Positions 54,288-64,000 of a stretch of 64,000 bases of DNA are shown here, piece by piece; position 1 is the first letter of the stretch; every line of letters begins with the position of its first letter. Position numbers and translations under genes: made by a program. This DNA comes from Bacteroides eggerthii (GTDB taxonomy: Bacteria > Bacteroidota > Bacteroidia > Bacteroidales > Bacteroidaceae), in assembly GCF_025146565.1 (NCBI RefSeq), contig NZ_CP102258.1:1582001-1646000 (forward strand), written 5' to 3'. Under the pieces are notes generated by a model. It was given only the letters and a program-made list of their open reading frames with translations, had not been told where the DNA came from and did no database searches.

Positions 54288-56196
54288 ATGACACTCCTAT
54301 AGTTAAAAATAAGTATAGAGCTTTATTAACAGAAATGCTTCCCTATGAAATTCCTTTATTATTGGACAATAGTGGTTTTTACTATAATATGTTGGATGAA
54401 AAGTTAAGAGCGATTTTTAATCATCAGTTTTCTTTTTCAAACACATGGACAATTCCCTTTAACTATACAATAAAGAAGAATGGTGGGATTAAAAGTCGAT
54501 TACTAAGTATTATGCATCCCAACTTGATTTTGTGGATTTATATGAACATTATGAACTGTTAATGATACATCTCTGCAATATTAGTCCATATTCATTACGA
54601 CATATACATAATGTAGCAAAGTGTACTTTTAATTTGGAAAGTGCAGAAAAGGTAATTGATAAAGAGGAAAAGATAGTGGAGTTAGAGGATGAAATTCAAG
54701 ATAAAGAAGTTCCTATATATCGTTCTTATTTCACTTATAGGACAATTGATATGATTTTTAAATTTCACCAACAAATGGATTTGTTAAGACTAGAACAAAA
54801 GTTCCATTTTATGATGAATATGGATATTGCTAGTTGTTTTTATCATATCTATACTCACTCTATAGCGTGGGCTATAAAAGGTAAAGAGTGTGCCAAAAAT
54901 AATATTGATGCCATATCTTTTGAGACAACCTTTGATAAATTAATGCAAAGAAGTAATTATAACGAAACAAATGGAATTTTAGTAGGACCAGAAGTTTCCA
55001 GAATTTTTGCAGAGATTATCTTTCAGCGTATAGATCTTAATGTTCTTAATATATTAAGGGAAAAGAATTTAAAATTGGGGTCCGATTATGAAATACGGCG
55101 CTATGTAGATGATCATTTTATATTTGCTAATAAAAAAGAAACATTGAGTTTGATTCTTGATGTTTTTAAGGAACAATTGGAAATATATAAATTGTATATT
55201 AATGAATCTAAAACAAATATTCAAGAAAAGCCATTTCCGACTAATGTAACCTGTGCTCGACAAGAATTATTATTGATGTTTACTTCATTTGTTGACAAAT
55301 ATGTCATAACCGAAGAAGGTGAGTTTAGAAGTATAAGTAAGCCATATAAAGTTGCAAATTTATTTCTACATCAATTTCGTACATTGGCTCATAAATATAG
55401 CGTATCTTATGATGCGCTGAATAGGCATCTGCTAGGGTTAATTGTTCGTTTACTAAAGGGTACGTTTATATCAAAAATTAAAGAAGGTACTTTTTTTTCT
55501 GATACTAATATTCTTTTAACAATATTGGATATAAGTTTTTATGTTTATTCTTTGGATATGTGTGCTACTGCCTCATTTAAAATATGTCGTATAATCCAAT
55601 TATCAATAGGCACAATGATTGGTATGTCAAGAGATATGAAATTAGAAGTAGAAGATAAAATTAATAGAGAAGTAAAGCGTTGTTTTGATATTTATAGATT
55701 TCAAGATCGTAAAGGAGATACAAATATTGAAGTGTTAAATATTCTTATTGCAATAAGCTGTTTGTTGGATAGGAAACTTGACCTATCAATTATCAAGGAT
55801 TTATTTGGTTTATATGTAGATAAAAGTCCTCAGTGTTATATGGAATTAAACTATTTTCAAATTTGTACAATTCTATATGTGATAAAGGATGAAGTTGTAT
55901 TTCATAAGATAAAAGAGGAAATTATTCGTGAAGTAAAAAGGAGATACGAAGAGACGCATGATAGTTTAAAAAGCGCGGAGTTAGCTATGCTTTATTTTGA
56001 TTGGATTGTATGCCCTTATATTGAAAAAAAAGATCAATTAGACATTATAGAATCTGTAAGAAAAGTAGATAGAAAAAAAGCTGGAGAAATTTGGACTGAA
56101 ATAAATAAAAGTAATTATTGGTTTTTTAATTGGAATAAAAGTGTAAATTTGGAGCGATATTTAACAAAGAAAGAATATAGACCTGCCTATGAATAA
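54284..56196 (+). pseudogene. drt3b: Antiviral reverse transcriptase, DRT type 3 second subunit (frameshifted)
   Basis: Translation starts MNDTPIVKNKYRALLTEML at 54,284, overlapping the drt3a stop (ATGA). After SRLLSIMHP the frame ends at 54,562. The protein continues in another frame as QLDFVDLYEHYELL. One missing C in the CCC run at 54,518-54,520 explains it. The rest carries motif A FMMNMDIASCFYHIY, motif B GILVGPEVSRIFAEI and motif C RRYVDDHFIF (YVDD), then a long helical C-terminus. The combined length of about 637 residues suits the second RT. Coding elsewhere is clean, so the shift may be recent, switchable or a read error. Confidence 0.75.
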
Positions 56197-56562
56197 ATAA
56201 GAAGTAGTATCTGAGTATGGCAGTAGTTTAGTTGCTGAATTGGGTAACTCACTAATACGCTGGGCATATATAAATTATAAAGTAATGAAAGGAAAATTCC
56301 TTAGTAAATGTCAAGCGAGAGGGTAATCCTCACACACATTTGTCCGGAAAGGATACTGCTTTTTTTTATTTAATATATTGAATCTGCAAGTAAATATTTG
56401 AGTATATAACTTTAGTGTGGTTGCATAACTTTATTAGGGGGGAGTGGTTGCAAACGTTGTTTGAAAATGCTTGTAAATGCCTTTTGAAAGGCCCGATTAA
56501 CTTATAATTCCAAAAATTGGGGGATATATTATCGGTGCCCTCCTTTTTCTTTTTTTCAGGGG

Positions 56563-57190
56563 GGTAAATATCATCCGCTGGTGGGTAAACACTACATTTC
56601 AGGCGGGTAAATGTTCAAAATGCGGCTCTTTGGGAAAAAACAATATAATACGACTTTCTAAATTGGATATCAATTTATTAACCGGTGAAAAACTATCTAT
56701 CCTTAGAGTGTGTAAAACGCTACCCACCTATATATAATATAAACATAAGAAAAAAGGCTGACTTATCATGCCCCACAGAACGGGCATAGTATTGTATGAT
56801 ATATAAAATATTTTACATTATTCCATTTTCCAAGTAGCCATATAACCAACACTTCATCCCAAATCCGTACGGGTAATGATGAATAGAGTGGATGAGTAGC
56901 CAATATAGAGTCCAGTTACCGGATTAGTTCCCATACTGATACTGAGATAACCCTTCTACCAATGATGAACTGACAGCAAACCATATCCTATACTCATCGC
57001 TTCTTTATAACTACCTTCCGATCTACTTAAGTATTGGTCAGGACAGCAGCAAAGAGTCGTTATACTCTTACCGGCTAAATGCCTGTCTAACATTTCACAA
57101 AGGCCGGGAGATATGAACGGGCAAAAAACTGAAGTACCTTGGTTTATCGGGAGAGCAAGTATTATATCATAATCTCCCGAATATATAGGC
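56563..57190. repeat. Long repeat copy B with 21-base iterons
   Basis: Three iterons (GGGGGGTAAAT, GGTGGGTAAAC, GGCGGGTAAAT) at about 56,563-56,615 are 21 bases apart and the following 600 bases match copy A, without the GTTACA segment. It lies between the RT genes and the helicase gene. A minus-strand ORF of 78 residues (56,956-57,192) is partly mirrored in copy A but is broken there, so it may be a decayed gene. From 56,197 to 56,562 nothing is recognised. Confidence 0.75.
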
Positions 57191-58521
57191 ACTGAACCGA
57201 ATTGCCCTTAACGATAGAGATACCCAAACCGTCACTTCTGAATCCGATTGCCCTAAACTCCACATGGCTGGTATTACAATTGGTTACTATGATGACAGAT
57301 CATAATGGAGTCCGGCATAATACTTGCAAGATTTCTGATTACCATAATTGCTATCAGACAGGTTAACGGAACGCAATCAATTTTTTTAACTGGAAATCAT
57401 TCTCTCTTTAAGGTATATTCCTCATTTTAAGAAAAAAAATTGTATAAAACATTATATATCTTTTTTTCTTCGTCAGTTGTAGGCTCACGCCGCTTGAGTG
57501 GATATTGATCTGTAGTATAACTGATATATAGTCTACCTTCGGCTGACCGCAAATGATATATAGGACCGGTCCGGTATAGTCATTTAATGGTTCCCTCTGT
57601 CAGTCGATAGTGCCGAAAGTACCGGTGGAAAGATATACATTGTAAAGGTTTGACAGAGGGATACAAATTCAAAAGGGTACAAATTCCACATGCATTATAA
57701 CATATTGCCATTCAAATGATTAAAAAACACAGAGGAGGCCTGTAATTTGTAGTCTTCAACATATAAGCCTACCGGGTGATTTCAGACTGATAGACAATAC
57801 AGAGAGTGGTTCATTTCAAACGGTCTCCGCATTGGTTACATCATTGTCATACTTTCCATTCTGGGGCTTCCTGACTGCGTTCTAAATGACAAAAAGGGAG
57901 GTCAAGTCTCATCGTGAACCTTAAACATGAAAAAGTATCGTGACGCTGGATATATTTGAGCGTTATACGATTCTATATATAAAATTCATTATGGAAACTT
58001 ATAAGACAGAAAAAGAAGAAATGAGATCTTATCGTAATTACAGTGCCACAAATGGCAGGATTGTACGGGAGAGTGATGTCAGTTCTCCCTATAAGCAAAA
58101 GTATGACATTTTTAAGTCAAGGGCTCGAACCGGTTCAGATAACTTTTTCAGGGGATTGACAATTGAAATCTCATTAGCCTAATCTTTATGAGCTTATCCC
58201 CAAAGAGCCCGCTTCCAATGATATTAAATCCGGAAATAAGGATAACATACACTGTTATTTACAGAGCATTGTGTAAAAGAAATTTTAAGAGAGAGAACGG
58301 AAAGGAAAGAACAGGCTTCCTGCGTCAGCCTAAACCCCGCAATATACATTTTCTCTCATCCTGTAGTGTTGGGGTTTTGAGCGAAGCGATGTCCCTCCTC
58401 CTTTTTTCTACCTCTTCTATTATAGTAAATTTCAAAAAAATAGAGGAATACAGACTTTCAAATCCACTGATTCTCTTAATAATAAGAAAAGTATGGTTGT
58501 ACAAAATTAAATTCAGAAAAA
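57191..58521. other. Gene-poor stretch upstream of the helicase gene
   Basis: A perfect 11-base inverted repeat, TCCCTCTGTCA/TGACAGAGGGA, lies at 57,592-57,602 and 57,651-57,661, bracketing 48 bases. A frame at 58,188-58,583 overlaps the helicase start and has no family features. Apart from the short ORF at 57,991 no gene is supported. Confidence 0.5.
57991..58182 (+). CDS. Doubtful small ORF (63 aa)
   Basis: The frame starts METYKTEKEEMRSYRNYS, is hydrophilic and highly charged, and has no recognised motif. It is included because it is the only plausible coding frame in this gap. It may well be chance. Confidence 0.22.
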   Translation: METYKTEKEEMRSYRNYSATNGRIVRESDVSSPYKQKYDIFKSRARTGSDNFFRGLTIEISLA

Positions 58522-60414
58522 ATGAAAAAAGAAAGACTATCAATTCCGAACGTACATTATCTTTCCCAGTGGCCCGGCCTTGACGTGGCACTGAGGCAGT
58601 TCGGGAAAAAGATTATTGTAAACAAGATTGTGTGTGGCTGTGGAATGACCAATTACTATCTTACAGACTGTACTATACCGGTCATTCTTGCAAGCCCCAG
58701 AAGAGAGCTGATTACCAGCAAGACAAAGGATGCATTGACCGGACACGCATATTACTTTGACCGGAGTGATCCGGCCATTGACCTGAATATTTCCAGGAAC
58801 AGACTGCAGAACTATATACGCAACGGGGTCAGGGATGTGCCGAAGATAATGTGTACGTATGATTCTTTGGGTGAAGTGGTCGATTGCCTGACCCGATGGA
58901 ACCTGATTGACCTGTTCACGATAGTCGGAGATGAAATGACCTGCATCTTCACCGACGCACCGATGAAAGGCGCCAAGTCTATGGAAATTGTCAACCTGTT
59001 TGGCAGGCTTCCAAACCGTTGCATCTTTATCACTGCAACGCCATTGAACGAAGTGTATCTTGATGAAGTGCCCGTATTCAAAGATATGACCTATGTGTCT
59101 TTCGATTGGGCACCGGAAAGGCTATTATATGTACATCCCATTATCCAGCAAATGGGCAGCACAAGGCAAACCGTCCGGGATATAATAAACGACTATCGGC
59201 AGGACGGCTATTTCCAGAAAAAGATGAATGCGCCCTACCCGTCGACAGAGGCGGTGTTCTATCTTAACAGCATGACAGACATCCTCAAAATCATTGCGGA
59301 CAACAAACTTACTCCTGATGATACCCGGGTTATTTGTGCCGATAATTACGAAAATGCAAAAAACTTAAGAAGAATCGGTTTTGAGATAGGTCACTTCCCG
59401 GGTAGGGATGAATATAAAACAGAAAACAGGACCTTTACTTTCGCCACAAGATGTTCTTTTGAAGGAGCGGACTTGCATTCTGACTGTGCATGTGTCTATA
59501 TTTTCTCCGATTCCAACAGGGATAATCTCAGCCTTGACATTTCCATTGATCTGGTTCAGATCATTGGCCGTTGCAGGACCTTTTCCAATCCTTACCGGGA
59601 TGAAATCAGGTATTATTATAAGTGTAAGGATGCTGAGGACATTGATTTGAATGAGGCAACGGATACTATCAATCACAAGACGGATGTTTCATACAAACTT
59701 TTTCAATACTATCAGAATGTGTCAGATCCGGATGTGCTTGATATTGTCGAGGACGCACAGACAGGAAAAAGGCCTTATGGAAAAAACTATCTGACTGTAT
59801 TCGAAGATGTCGGTGGAGAGCGGAAGGTAGGCATAAACCATTTGGTCAGACTTGCAGAATTGAGAGCCATAGACATCAAGAAACAATATAGAAGCAAGAA
59901 TACCCTGCTCGCATTGCTCAAAGACAACCGGATAGTTGCGCGGGACCTTTATGAGGGGCTTGACCCGATGTTTGCCCGATTCCTCAATGAGATTGACAAG
60001 GCACCAACTTATAACGACAGGATCAGGATATATACCTCAGGGTGTCTCAGCAGCCAGCAACTGCGACAATGGGCTGAAGCATGCCCGGATATTCCAAGCC
60101 GTTATAAAGAGTACTATAATGTTTTAGGACCGGAGGTTATACGGAATTTGAACTATGACAGGAAAAAATTGGATTCGGAGCTGGATTTTCTGAATGCCAA
60201 AGAGAGGATTGCCGCAGAACTTAAGAAATCAATTCTGATCGGCAAGGAATATACAAACAGACTTCCAAAAGCCATCCTGCAATCGGCCTATCAAAAAAAT
60301 GGTCTGGCCAAAACAGGATTTGCAAAACAGATAACGATGTTTTTCCCAAAATCCTATCCTACAAAAGTCGTAATTGACGGGAAAGAAAATAACGGATATA
60401 GAATATATGAGTAA
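58522..60414 (+). CDS. SF2 helicase-like protein with unusual Walker A
   Basis: The 630-residue protein has superfamily 2 helicase features in order: a Walker A-like CGCGMTN (38-44), a Walker B GDEMT (136-140), motif III TATP (171-174) and motif VI QIIGRCR (346-352). The usual Walker A Lys is Met here, though the rest is well kept. The C-terminal 250 residues are helical without a known domain. It overlaps the next gene by 8 bases. Together they look like a replication module of the outer element. Confidence 0.72.
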   Translation: MKKERLSIPNVHYLSQWPGLDVALRQFGKKIIVNKIVCGCGMTNYYLTDCTIPVILASPRRELITSKTKDALTGHAYYFDRSDPAIDLNISRNRLQNYIRNGVRDVPKIMCTYDSLGEVVDCLTRWNLIDLFTIVGDEMTCIFTDAPMKGAKSMEIVNLFGRLPNRCIFITATPLNEVYLDEVPVFKDMTYVSFDWAPERLLYVHPIIQQMGSTRQTVRDIINDYRQDGYFQKKMNAPYPSTEAVFYLNSMTDILKIIADNKLTPDDTRVICADNYENAKNLRRIGFEIGHFPGRDEYKTENRTFTFATRCSFEGADLHSDCACVYIFSDSNRDNLSLDISIDLVQIIGRCRTFSNPYRDEIRYYYKCKDAEDIDLNEATDTINHKTDVSYKLFQYYQNVSDPDVLDIVEDAQTGKRPYGKNYLTVFEDVGGERKVGINHLVRLAELRAIDIKKQYRSKNTLLALLKDNRIVARDLYEGLDPMFARFLNEIDKAPTYNDRIRIYTSGCLSSQQLRQWAEACPDIPSRYKEYYNVLGPEVIRNLNYDRKKLDSELDFLNAKERIAAELKKSILIGKEYTNRLPKAILQSAYQKNGLAKTGFAKQITMFFPKSYPTKVVIDGKENNGYRIYE

Positions 60415-61402
60415 ATTGGAACAATATGTGTCGTGGTATAACAACATTCTGGATACCACTTCAAGGCAGACGGCAACGATTGAATCCCTGTTGAGGTCGA
60501 TCAGAACTGGCGGGCAAAACCATCAACTTGCAGAAAAAATCCGGTTAATTCGGGCAGATCCCTCCCGACGCTCCGAATTAAAAAAGAGACTTCAAGTAAT
60601 CATGTGGCAAGGAATATTCTCGCAAAGGAATAAAGCCGGAATGCAACAATTATCCGGAGTTATGTGCATTGATATTGACCATAAGGCAACGGAAGAACTT
60701 CGATACCTCAGGCATATACTTTCACAAGAGCCATGGGTGTTGGCATATTTCACGAGTCCTAGCGGGGACGGTCTGAAAGTGCTTGTCCAGTCACCGGTCA
60801 CGACACCGGAAGAATATGAGAATTGCTACGCACAGGTCATTGAACATTTCAAGCTTCATTACCACTGTGAGGTAGACCAGTCCTGTCGGGAGTATTCTAA
60901 AGCCTGTTATGCCAGTTATGACCCGGATCTGTATGTGAATGACAATGCACAGGATTATCCCTTCCGCTATAATCCTGATTATGACGATAAACGGGCAAGC
61001 GACCAAAACAACCCTGTACCTTCGGGAATAAGCCGTTTTGAAGTCCATCAGCCGACAGTGACAGAATCATTTATCAATCGCTTGAATTCACAGATCAATT
61101 CACTGACTGATGAACAGATTTTGAATATATGCGACTTGAAATTTCACAGATACAAACAGAATTATCAAGTTGGAAATCGCAGAAATTCCATCTTTCAACA
61201 GGCGGCGGTCTTATGCAGGGCAGGAATTGAAAGTGTAAAAACATTGCAATATCTGGAAAGCGTATTTATTCCCGCAGGCTCTCCTTTGCATGAAATTCAA
61301 GCGGAGGTTTCCAAAGCCTACCGGACCTATGGAAATCTGTTCGGTTCCGAGCGGGGTAATTATAAAAGCTATAATGAATACAGGAAACAGAGGTCTGTTT
61401 AG
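60407..61402 (+). CDS. BT4734/VirE-N-terminal-type primase-like protein
   Basis: The 331-residue protein starts MSKLEQYVSWYNNI. Features of the BT4734/VirE N-terminal family are SGVMCIDIDHK, VLAYFTSPSGDGLKVLVQ and DQSCREYSKACYASYDPDLYVN. This fold is related to archaeal-eukaryotic primases and is common in Bacteroides elements beside helicases. The start at 60,407 overlaps the helicase stop and gives the better family N-terminus than 60,374. Confidence 0.78.
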   Translation: MSKLEQYVSWYNNILDTTSRQTATIESLLRSIRTGGQNHQLAEKIRLIRADPSRRSELKKRLQVIMWQGIFSQRNKAGMQQLSGVMCIDIDHKATEELRYLRHILSQEPWVLAYFTSPSGDGLKVLVQSPVTTPEEYENCYAQVIEHFKLHYHCEVDQSCREYSKACYASYDPDLYVNDNAQDYPFRYNPDYDDKRASDQNNPVPSGISRFEVHQPTVTESFINRLNSQINSLTDEQILNICDLKFHRYKQNYQVGNRRNSIFQQAAVLCRAGIESVKTLQYLESVFIPAGSPLHEIQAEVSKAYRTYGNLFGSERGNYKSYNEYRKQRSV

Positions 61403-62614
61403 AGGTGGTGCATTATCCTTGACAATAATATCCACGAGCCTCTAAATGTAACTCCGATAGTCCTTGTCTCCCAATTCCTTGGATGTGAATTTACCTCTGA
61501 TACTTCTGATCCGTTTTTATGGGCATTATGGGTGTTACAATCAGCTGTATCGATTGCTCGTTTGTCCTATGTAGTAAAAAGGGGCGTCACGCAAATGACG
61601 GTCTCTGTTTCTGTCGATTTGTAAATTAGTAATACAATCAAGATACGTTTGAAAAACGCGTTTTTTTATGTGTGTAAGTTGAAGGGGAAGAATATGCGGA
61701 TGATGGCTCAATGAAGATAATAGCCGGTACCGGGAAAGTGAGTGTAAGTATGGTCCGGAGATTGGGAAAGGAGTTCGGGCTGTAGATCTATTATAAATCA
61801 GAAGGGAGACGGTGATATTTATGGTTTCCCTTTCTTTTTTCTTCCCGGTAGGAATGACCCGAAGAGAAGAGAGGCACTGGAATTAGATAAGGAGGCTATG
61901 GTTGGTGTTGATGAGAGATTGAATAAGAGAGGCTACTACGTACCCTGCTAGAGTGGAGAGAAGAAGATTTGTTTTGTTATTTTTTTATCCTCACTTTAGT
62001 AGACTGCGAAGCCGGTCTACTCTTCTTTATCTTTATCTTTATCTATCTATTATTTTACCCGTATTTTTTTACTTCTCTCTATATATTAGAATGTGCATAA
62101 AAAAAACTGGGTAATTTTTTTTATTTTCTCTCTAAAATCCCAATCTCTAGAAAGCAATAAAGAAGAACTTTCTGAACTACGCCAAGACAAAAAGCCCTTC
62201 AAGTACAAAAACTCAAATTGTAGTATTAATTAAACTATTCTATTATGGAATTTCACAACTCCCTGACAAAGATATCAATAATATTAAAATAAGCCAACAA
62301 AAAAAATGCCGGTTTTATTCTCCCACATAGACAACTTGAATATCCATCATTTGGAAAACTGGAGAGATATCAGTGGGGGAAATTGACGGCGGCGGTGAAT
62401 ATATCCTGATTTCGTATTATCTTTGTGCCATCGAAACTCTCTCTACATAACAATAGCAATAGAACTACTGTCGATATGCTCTGTCCGGTGATGGATGGGG
62501 CATATTTTATCGAGTGATGTGTATTGGGAGATACAGGTCATGAGTTTTTTATATCAGAACAAGGAAGTGCCGTAACCTTTCTTCAGCGGATAAATCTTAT
62601 ATTTGCACCGAAAA
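61403..62614. other. Gene-poor stretch with two hairpins and promoter boxes
   Basis: A 24-codon frame (MKIIAGTGKVSVSMVRRLGK) ends near 61,785 and is followed by a hairpin (GAAGGGAGAC with GTTTCCCTTTC) and T run at about 61,799-61,838. A second stem, AGTAGAC/GTCTACT, lies near 61,998-62,021. Bacteroides -7 boxes TATCTTTG (62,418) and TATATTTG (62,598) precede the next gene. No longer gene is supported. Confidence 0.45.
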
Positions 62615-62626
62615 ATGGATGGCAGT

Positions 62627-62863
62627 ATGATAGGAAAAGAAAGTTGCCGGTTTGACGAGGAGTCTGTAAGGGATATTGTCCGCTGGGCATTGACGGCACA
62701 ACTTCCCCAAGAAATATATATTGATTCGGAGCATATAACGGATGTATGTGAATATGTAAAGACAAGTATCCGGGAAATAAACTTATATTATCCCAACCCT
62801 TTATACAATTCAGCCATCATCCGGTTATATAGGCTCAAGGATTTTGTGGAGGGTATCCCATAG
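62627..62863 (+). CDS. Small protein of unknown function (78 aa)
   Basis: The frame starts MIGKESCRFDEESVRDIV and ends LYRLKDFVEGIP. It is mostly helical with two Tyr/Pro-rich turns and no known motif. I prefer the ATG at 62,627, 21 bases after a TATATTTG box; the TTG at 62,603 lies within that box and the ATG at 62,615 would be almost leaderless. Composition and a good promoter support a real gene. Confidence 0.5.
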   Translation: MIGKESCRFDEESVRDIVRWALTAQLPQEIYIDSEHITDVCEYVKTSIREINLYYPNPLYNSAIIRLYRLKDFVEGIP

Positions 62864-63906
62864 CAGGCTGTTTTTATCACGCCAGCATAACCGGAAGCCT
62901 GACATATCCCTTACCTTTGTTTAGCCATGATAACATATCTCCAATAATAAATCCAATTTCTTGTCCGGTCAGTGATGATAGGATGAGAGTTTTTTGTATG
63001 ATTTCATTTGCATATTTCATCTGAATATCCTAACTTTCAGACATAGATTTAGAAGTTGTATTCAAGGGTAGTCAGAGCCGGTATTTGTTTTTTCAAGAGG
63101 ATAAATCATCATAATAAACTGTTTCATTTTTGCTGACTTCCCTTATGAATTGTGTGTATACATCCGGTTTTCATCTCAATATATGGATACAATGTGTTTG
63201 AGTAGTATTTTATGCCCGTTCTGCCAGTGATGACAGGACGGGTATTTGCTTATCTCATCCGGTTGCCTTATCTTTGAGGAAATTTGATCAATAAACGTTT
63301 TGATTTTTAGCTAATGATAAAACACAGCCCGGGAATATTATTGGTTCGTGAGGATATTCGCTAATTTCAAATCGGACTGTCTTTCTCACTCTATAAAAAA
63401 TAAAAAGCCTTCCAAAATATGATGGCACTACCGGGAAGAGATGTAACCGTAACCATTATGCACCATTATCCGGAAGGCTTGGATGGATAGAACGGAAACC
63501 ATGTGTGGAATGTTCTGAGAAGTTCTCCATTGTCAATACCAGTCCATATCTGACATAGTATTCCATGAACCAAACTTGTCTTTTTTGTATATTATAATCT
63601 TAGATAATTTTTGTAATAGCTCAATCTATTTAATATCAGGCTTTAAGCAACTATGCTACTTTTGTAAAAATAACAGATAGACAATGAATGCACGTGTCGT
63701 ATACTGGAACCACGATTAGGGAACATGACATTATTTATTTTGAAGATATGGCTGTATCTCTTTTCTGTAAGGGGTGGAAAGTTTGTTTGTCTTCCCATCT
63801 CCTACATCAAGAGAGTTCAGTAATAGGATTTTTTATTATATGATATTGCCATTGATACGGTTTATATGCATATATTTGCATTGGATTCAGACTATTTGCA
63901 TATGAT
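62864..63906. other. Gene-poor stretch with promoter boxes and inverted repeats
   Basis: TAnnTTTG boxes occur near 62,930, 63,268, 63,657 and 63,870. A hairpin CCCGTTCTG/CAGGACGGG is at about 63,213-63,240. A 9-base inverted repeat AAGCCTTCC/GGAAGGCTT at 63,406 and 63,473 encloses about 58 bases. An 11-codon frame (MNARVVYWNHD) follows the box at 63,657. No larger gene is supported. Confidence 0.45.
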
Positions 63907-64000
63907 ATGAAAAGAACAATGTACGTTGGAATGCTTTGTCTGGTACTGTCAGTAATGCAGGGGTGTCAAAGTACCAAAAATACAGTCATGACCGGGGTAG
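63907..64000 (+). CDS. Lipoprotein, N-terminal part (runs off the window)
   Basis: The frame starts MKRTMYVGMLCLVLSVMQGC, a signal peptide with a lipobox-like VMQGC, then QSTKNTVMTGV and remains open at the window edge. A TATATTTG promoter box lies about 35 bases upstream. The function cannot be told. Confidence 0.6.
   Translation, partial: MKRTMYVGMLCLVLSVMQGCQSTKNTVMTGV

Larger units (their letters stand above)
26500..64000. mobile_element. Outer integrated element (left end in window, right end outside)
   Basis: The left limit lies between the hpt promoter (26,481) and the first integrase codon (26,620). The element opens with its own tyrosine recombinase gene, now split, and continues past the split with the DRT genes, a helicase-like protein and a BT4734-type protein. 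No relaxase, coupling protein or transfer operon appears within the window, so whether it was conjugative, mobilisable or phage-like is open. I could not define its exact attachment site. Confidence 0.6.

Noticed and set aside
58188..58583. 131-codon plus-strand ORF and its antisense partner before the helicase
   Set aside because: Overlaps the helicase start, low complexity, no motifs; the region looks like a recurring intergenic sequence.

Overview
The window reads as a Bacteroides chromosome carrying nested mobile DNA on its right-hand side. Pointers to the genus are the fused LpxC-FabZ protein, promoters of the Bacteroides type (TAnnTTTG, with TTTG about 20 bases upstream), M56/TonB-type receptors, a BtuG surface cobalamin lipoprotein and Bacteroides-type tyrosine recombinases.

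Region 1 (about 1-26,480) is ordinary core chromosome, nearly all on the minus strand. A LuxR-type regulator and a hemerythrin protein are followed by a plus-strand BlaI/M56 receptor pair with three operator palindromes. Then come miaA, the lipid A genes lpxD, lpxC-fabZ and lpxA, an HD hydrolase, pyrF, prfA, purM, a LemA/TPM pair, an alpha/beta hydrolase, aroE, menG/ubiE, purC, phoH, a B3/B4-domain gene, pgeF, obgE, adk and hpt. Two intergenic arrays (60-169 and 22,403-22,508) share a strict 22-base period but have different palindrome cores.

Region 2 (about 26,500 to the right edge) is accessory DNA. It opens with a tyrosine recombinase gene cut in two. Its first 388 or so codons lie at 26,620-27,783 and the remainder at 50,138-50,833, and the halves fit together within the catalytic H-x-x-R motif. 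The intervening 22.4 kb is a second element. It carries a decayed integrase, a B12-riboswitch-controlled cobalamin uptake operon (three surface lipoproteins, BtuG, BtuB, BtuF, BtuC, BtuD and a DUF2284 protein), an 85-base tandem repeat array, a GHKL ATPase/PD-(D/E)XK nuclease fusion that looks like a defence gene, two small helix-turn-helix genes (one with an internal TGA) and two tandem integrases at its right end. I see no relaxase or transfer gene in it.

Region 3 (about 50,834-64,000) is the rest of the outer element. It holds a two-gene reverse transcriptase system matching DRT type 3. The second gene is frameshifted in a short C run. The system lies between diverged long direct repeats that contain 21-base iterons. 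Next come a helicase-like protein and a BT4734/VirE-N-type protein, probably a replication module, then long stretches with few genes and the start of a lipoprotein gene at the right edge. The RT genes and the GHKL gene are much richer in A+T than the core genes and the B12 operon, which suggests separate acquisition.

My reading is a core chromosome segment with an integrated element whose own integrase has been destroyed by a second, cargo-carrying element, so the outer element is probably stranded unless helped in trans. All functional calls come from reading sequence and motifs. No database search was run.
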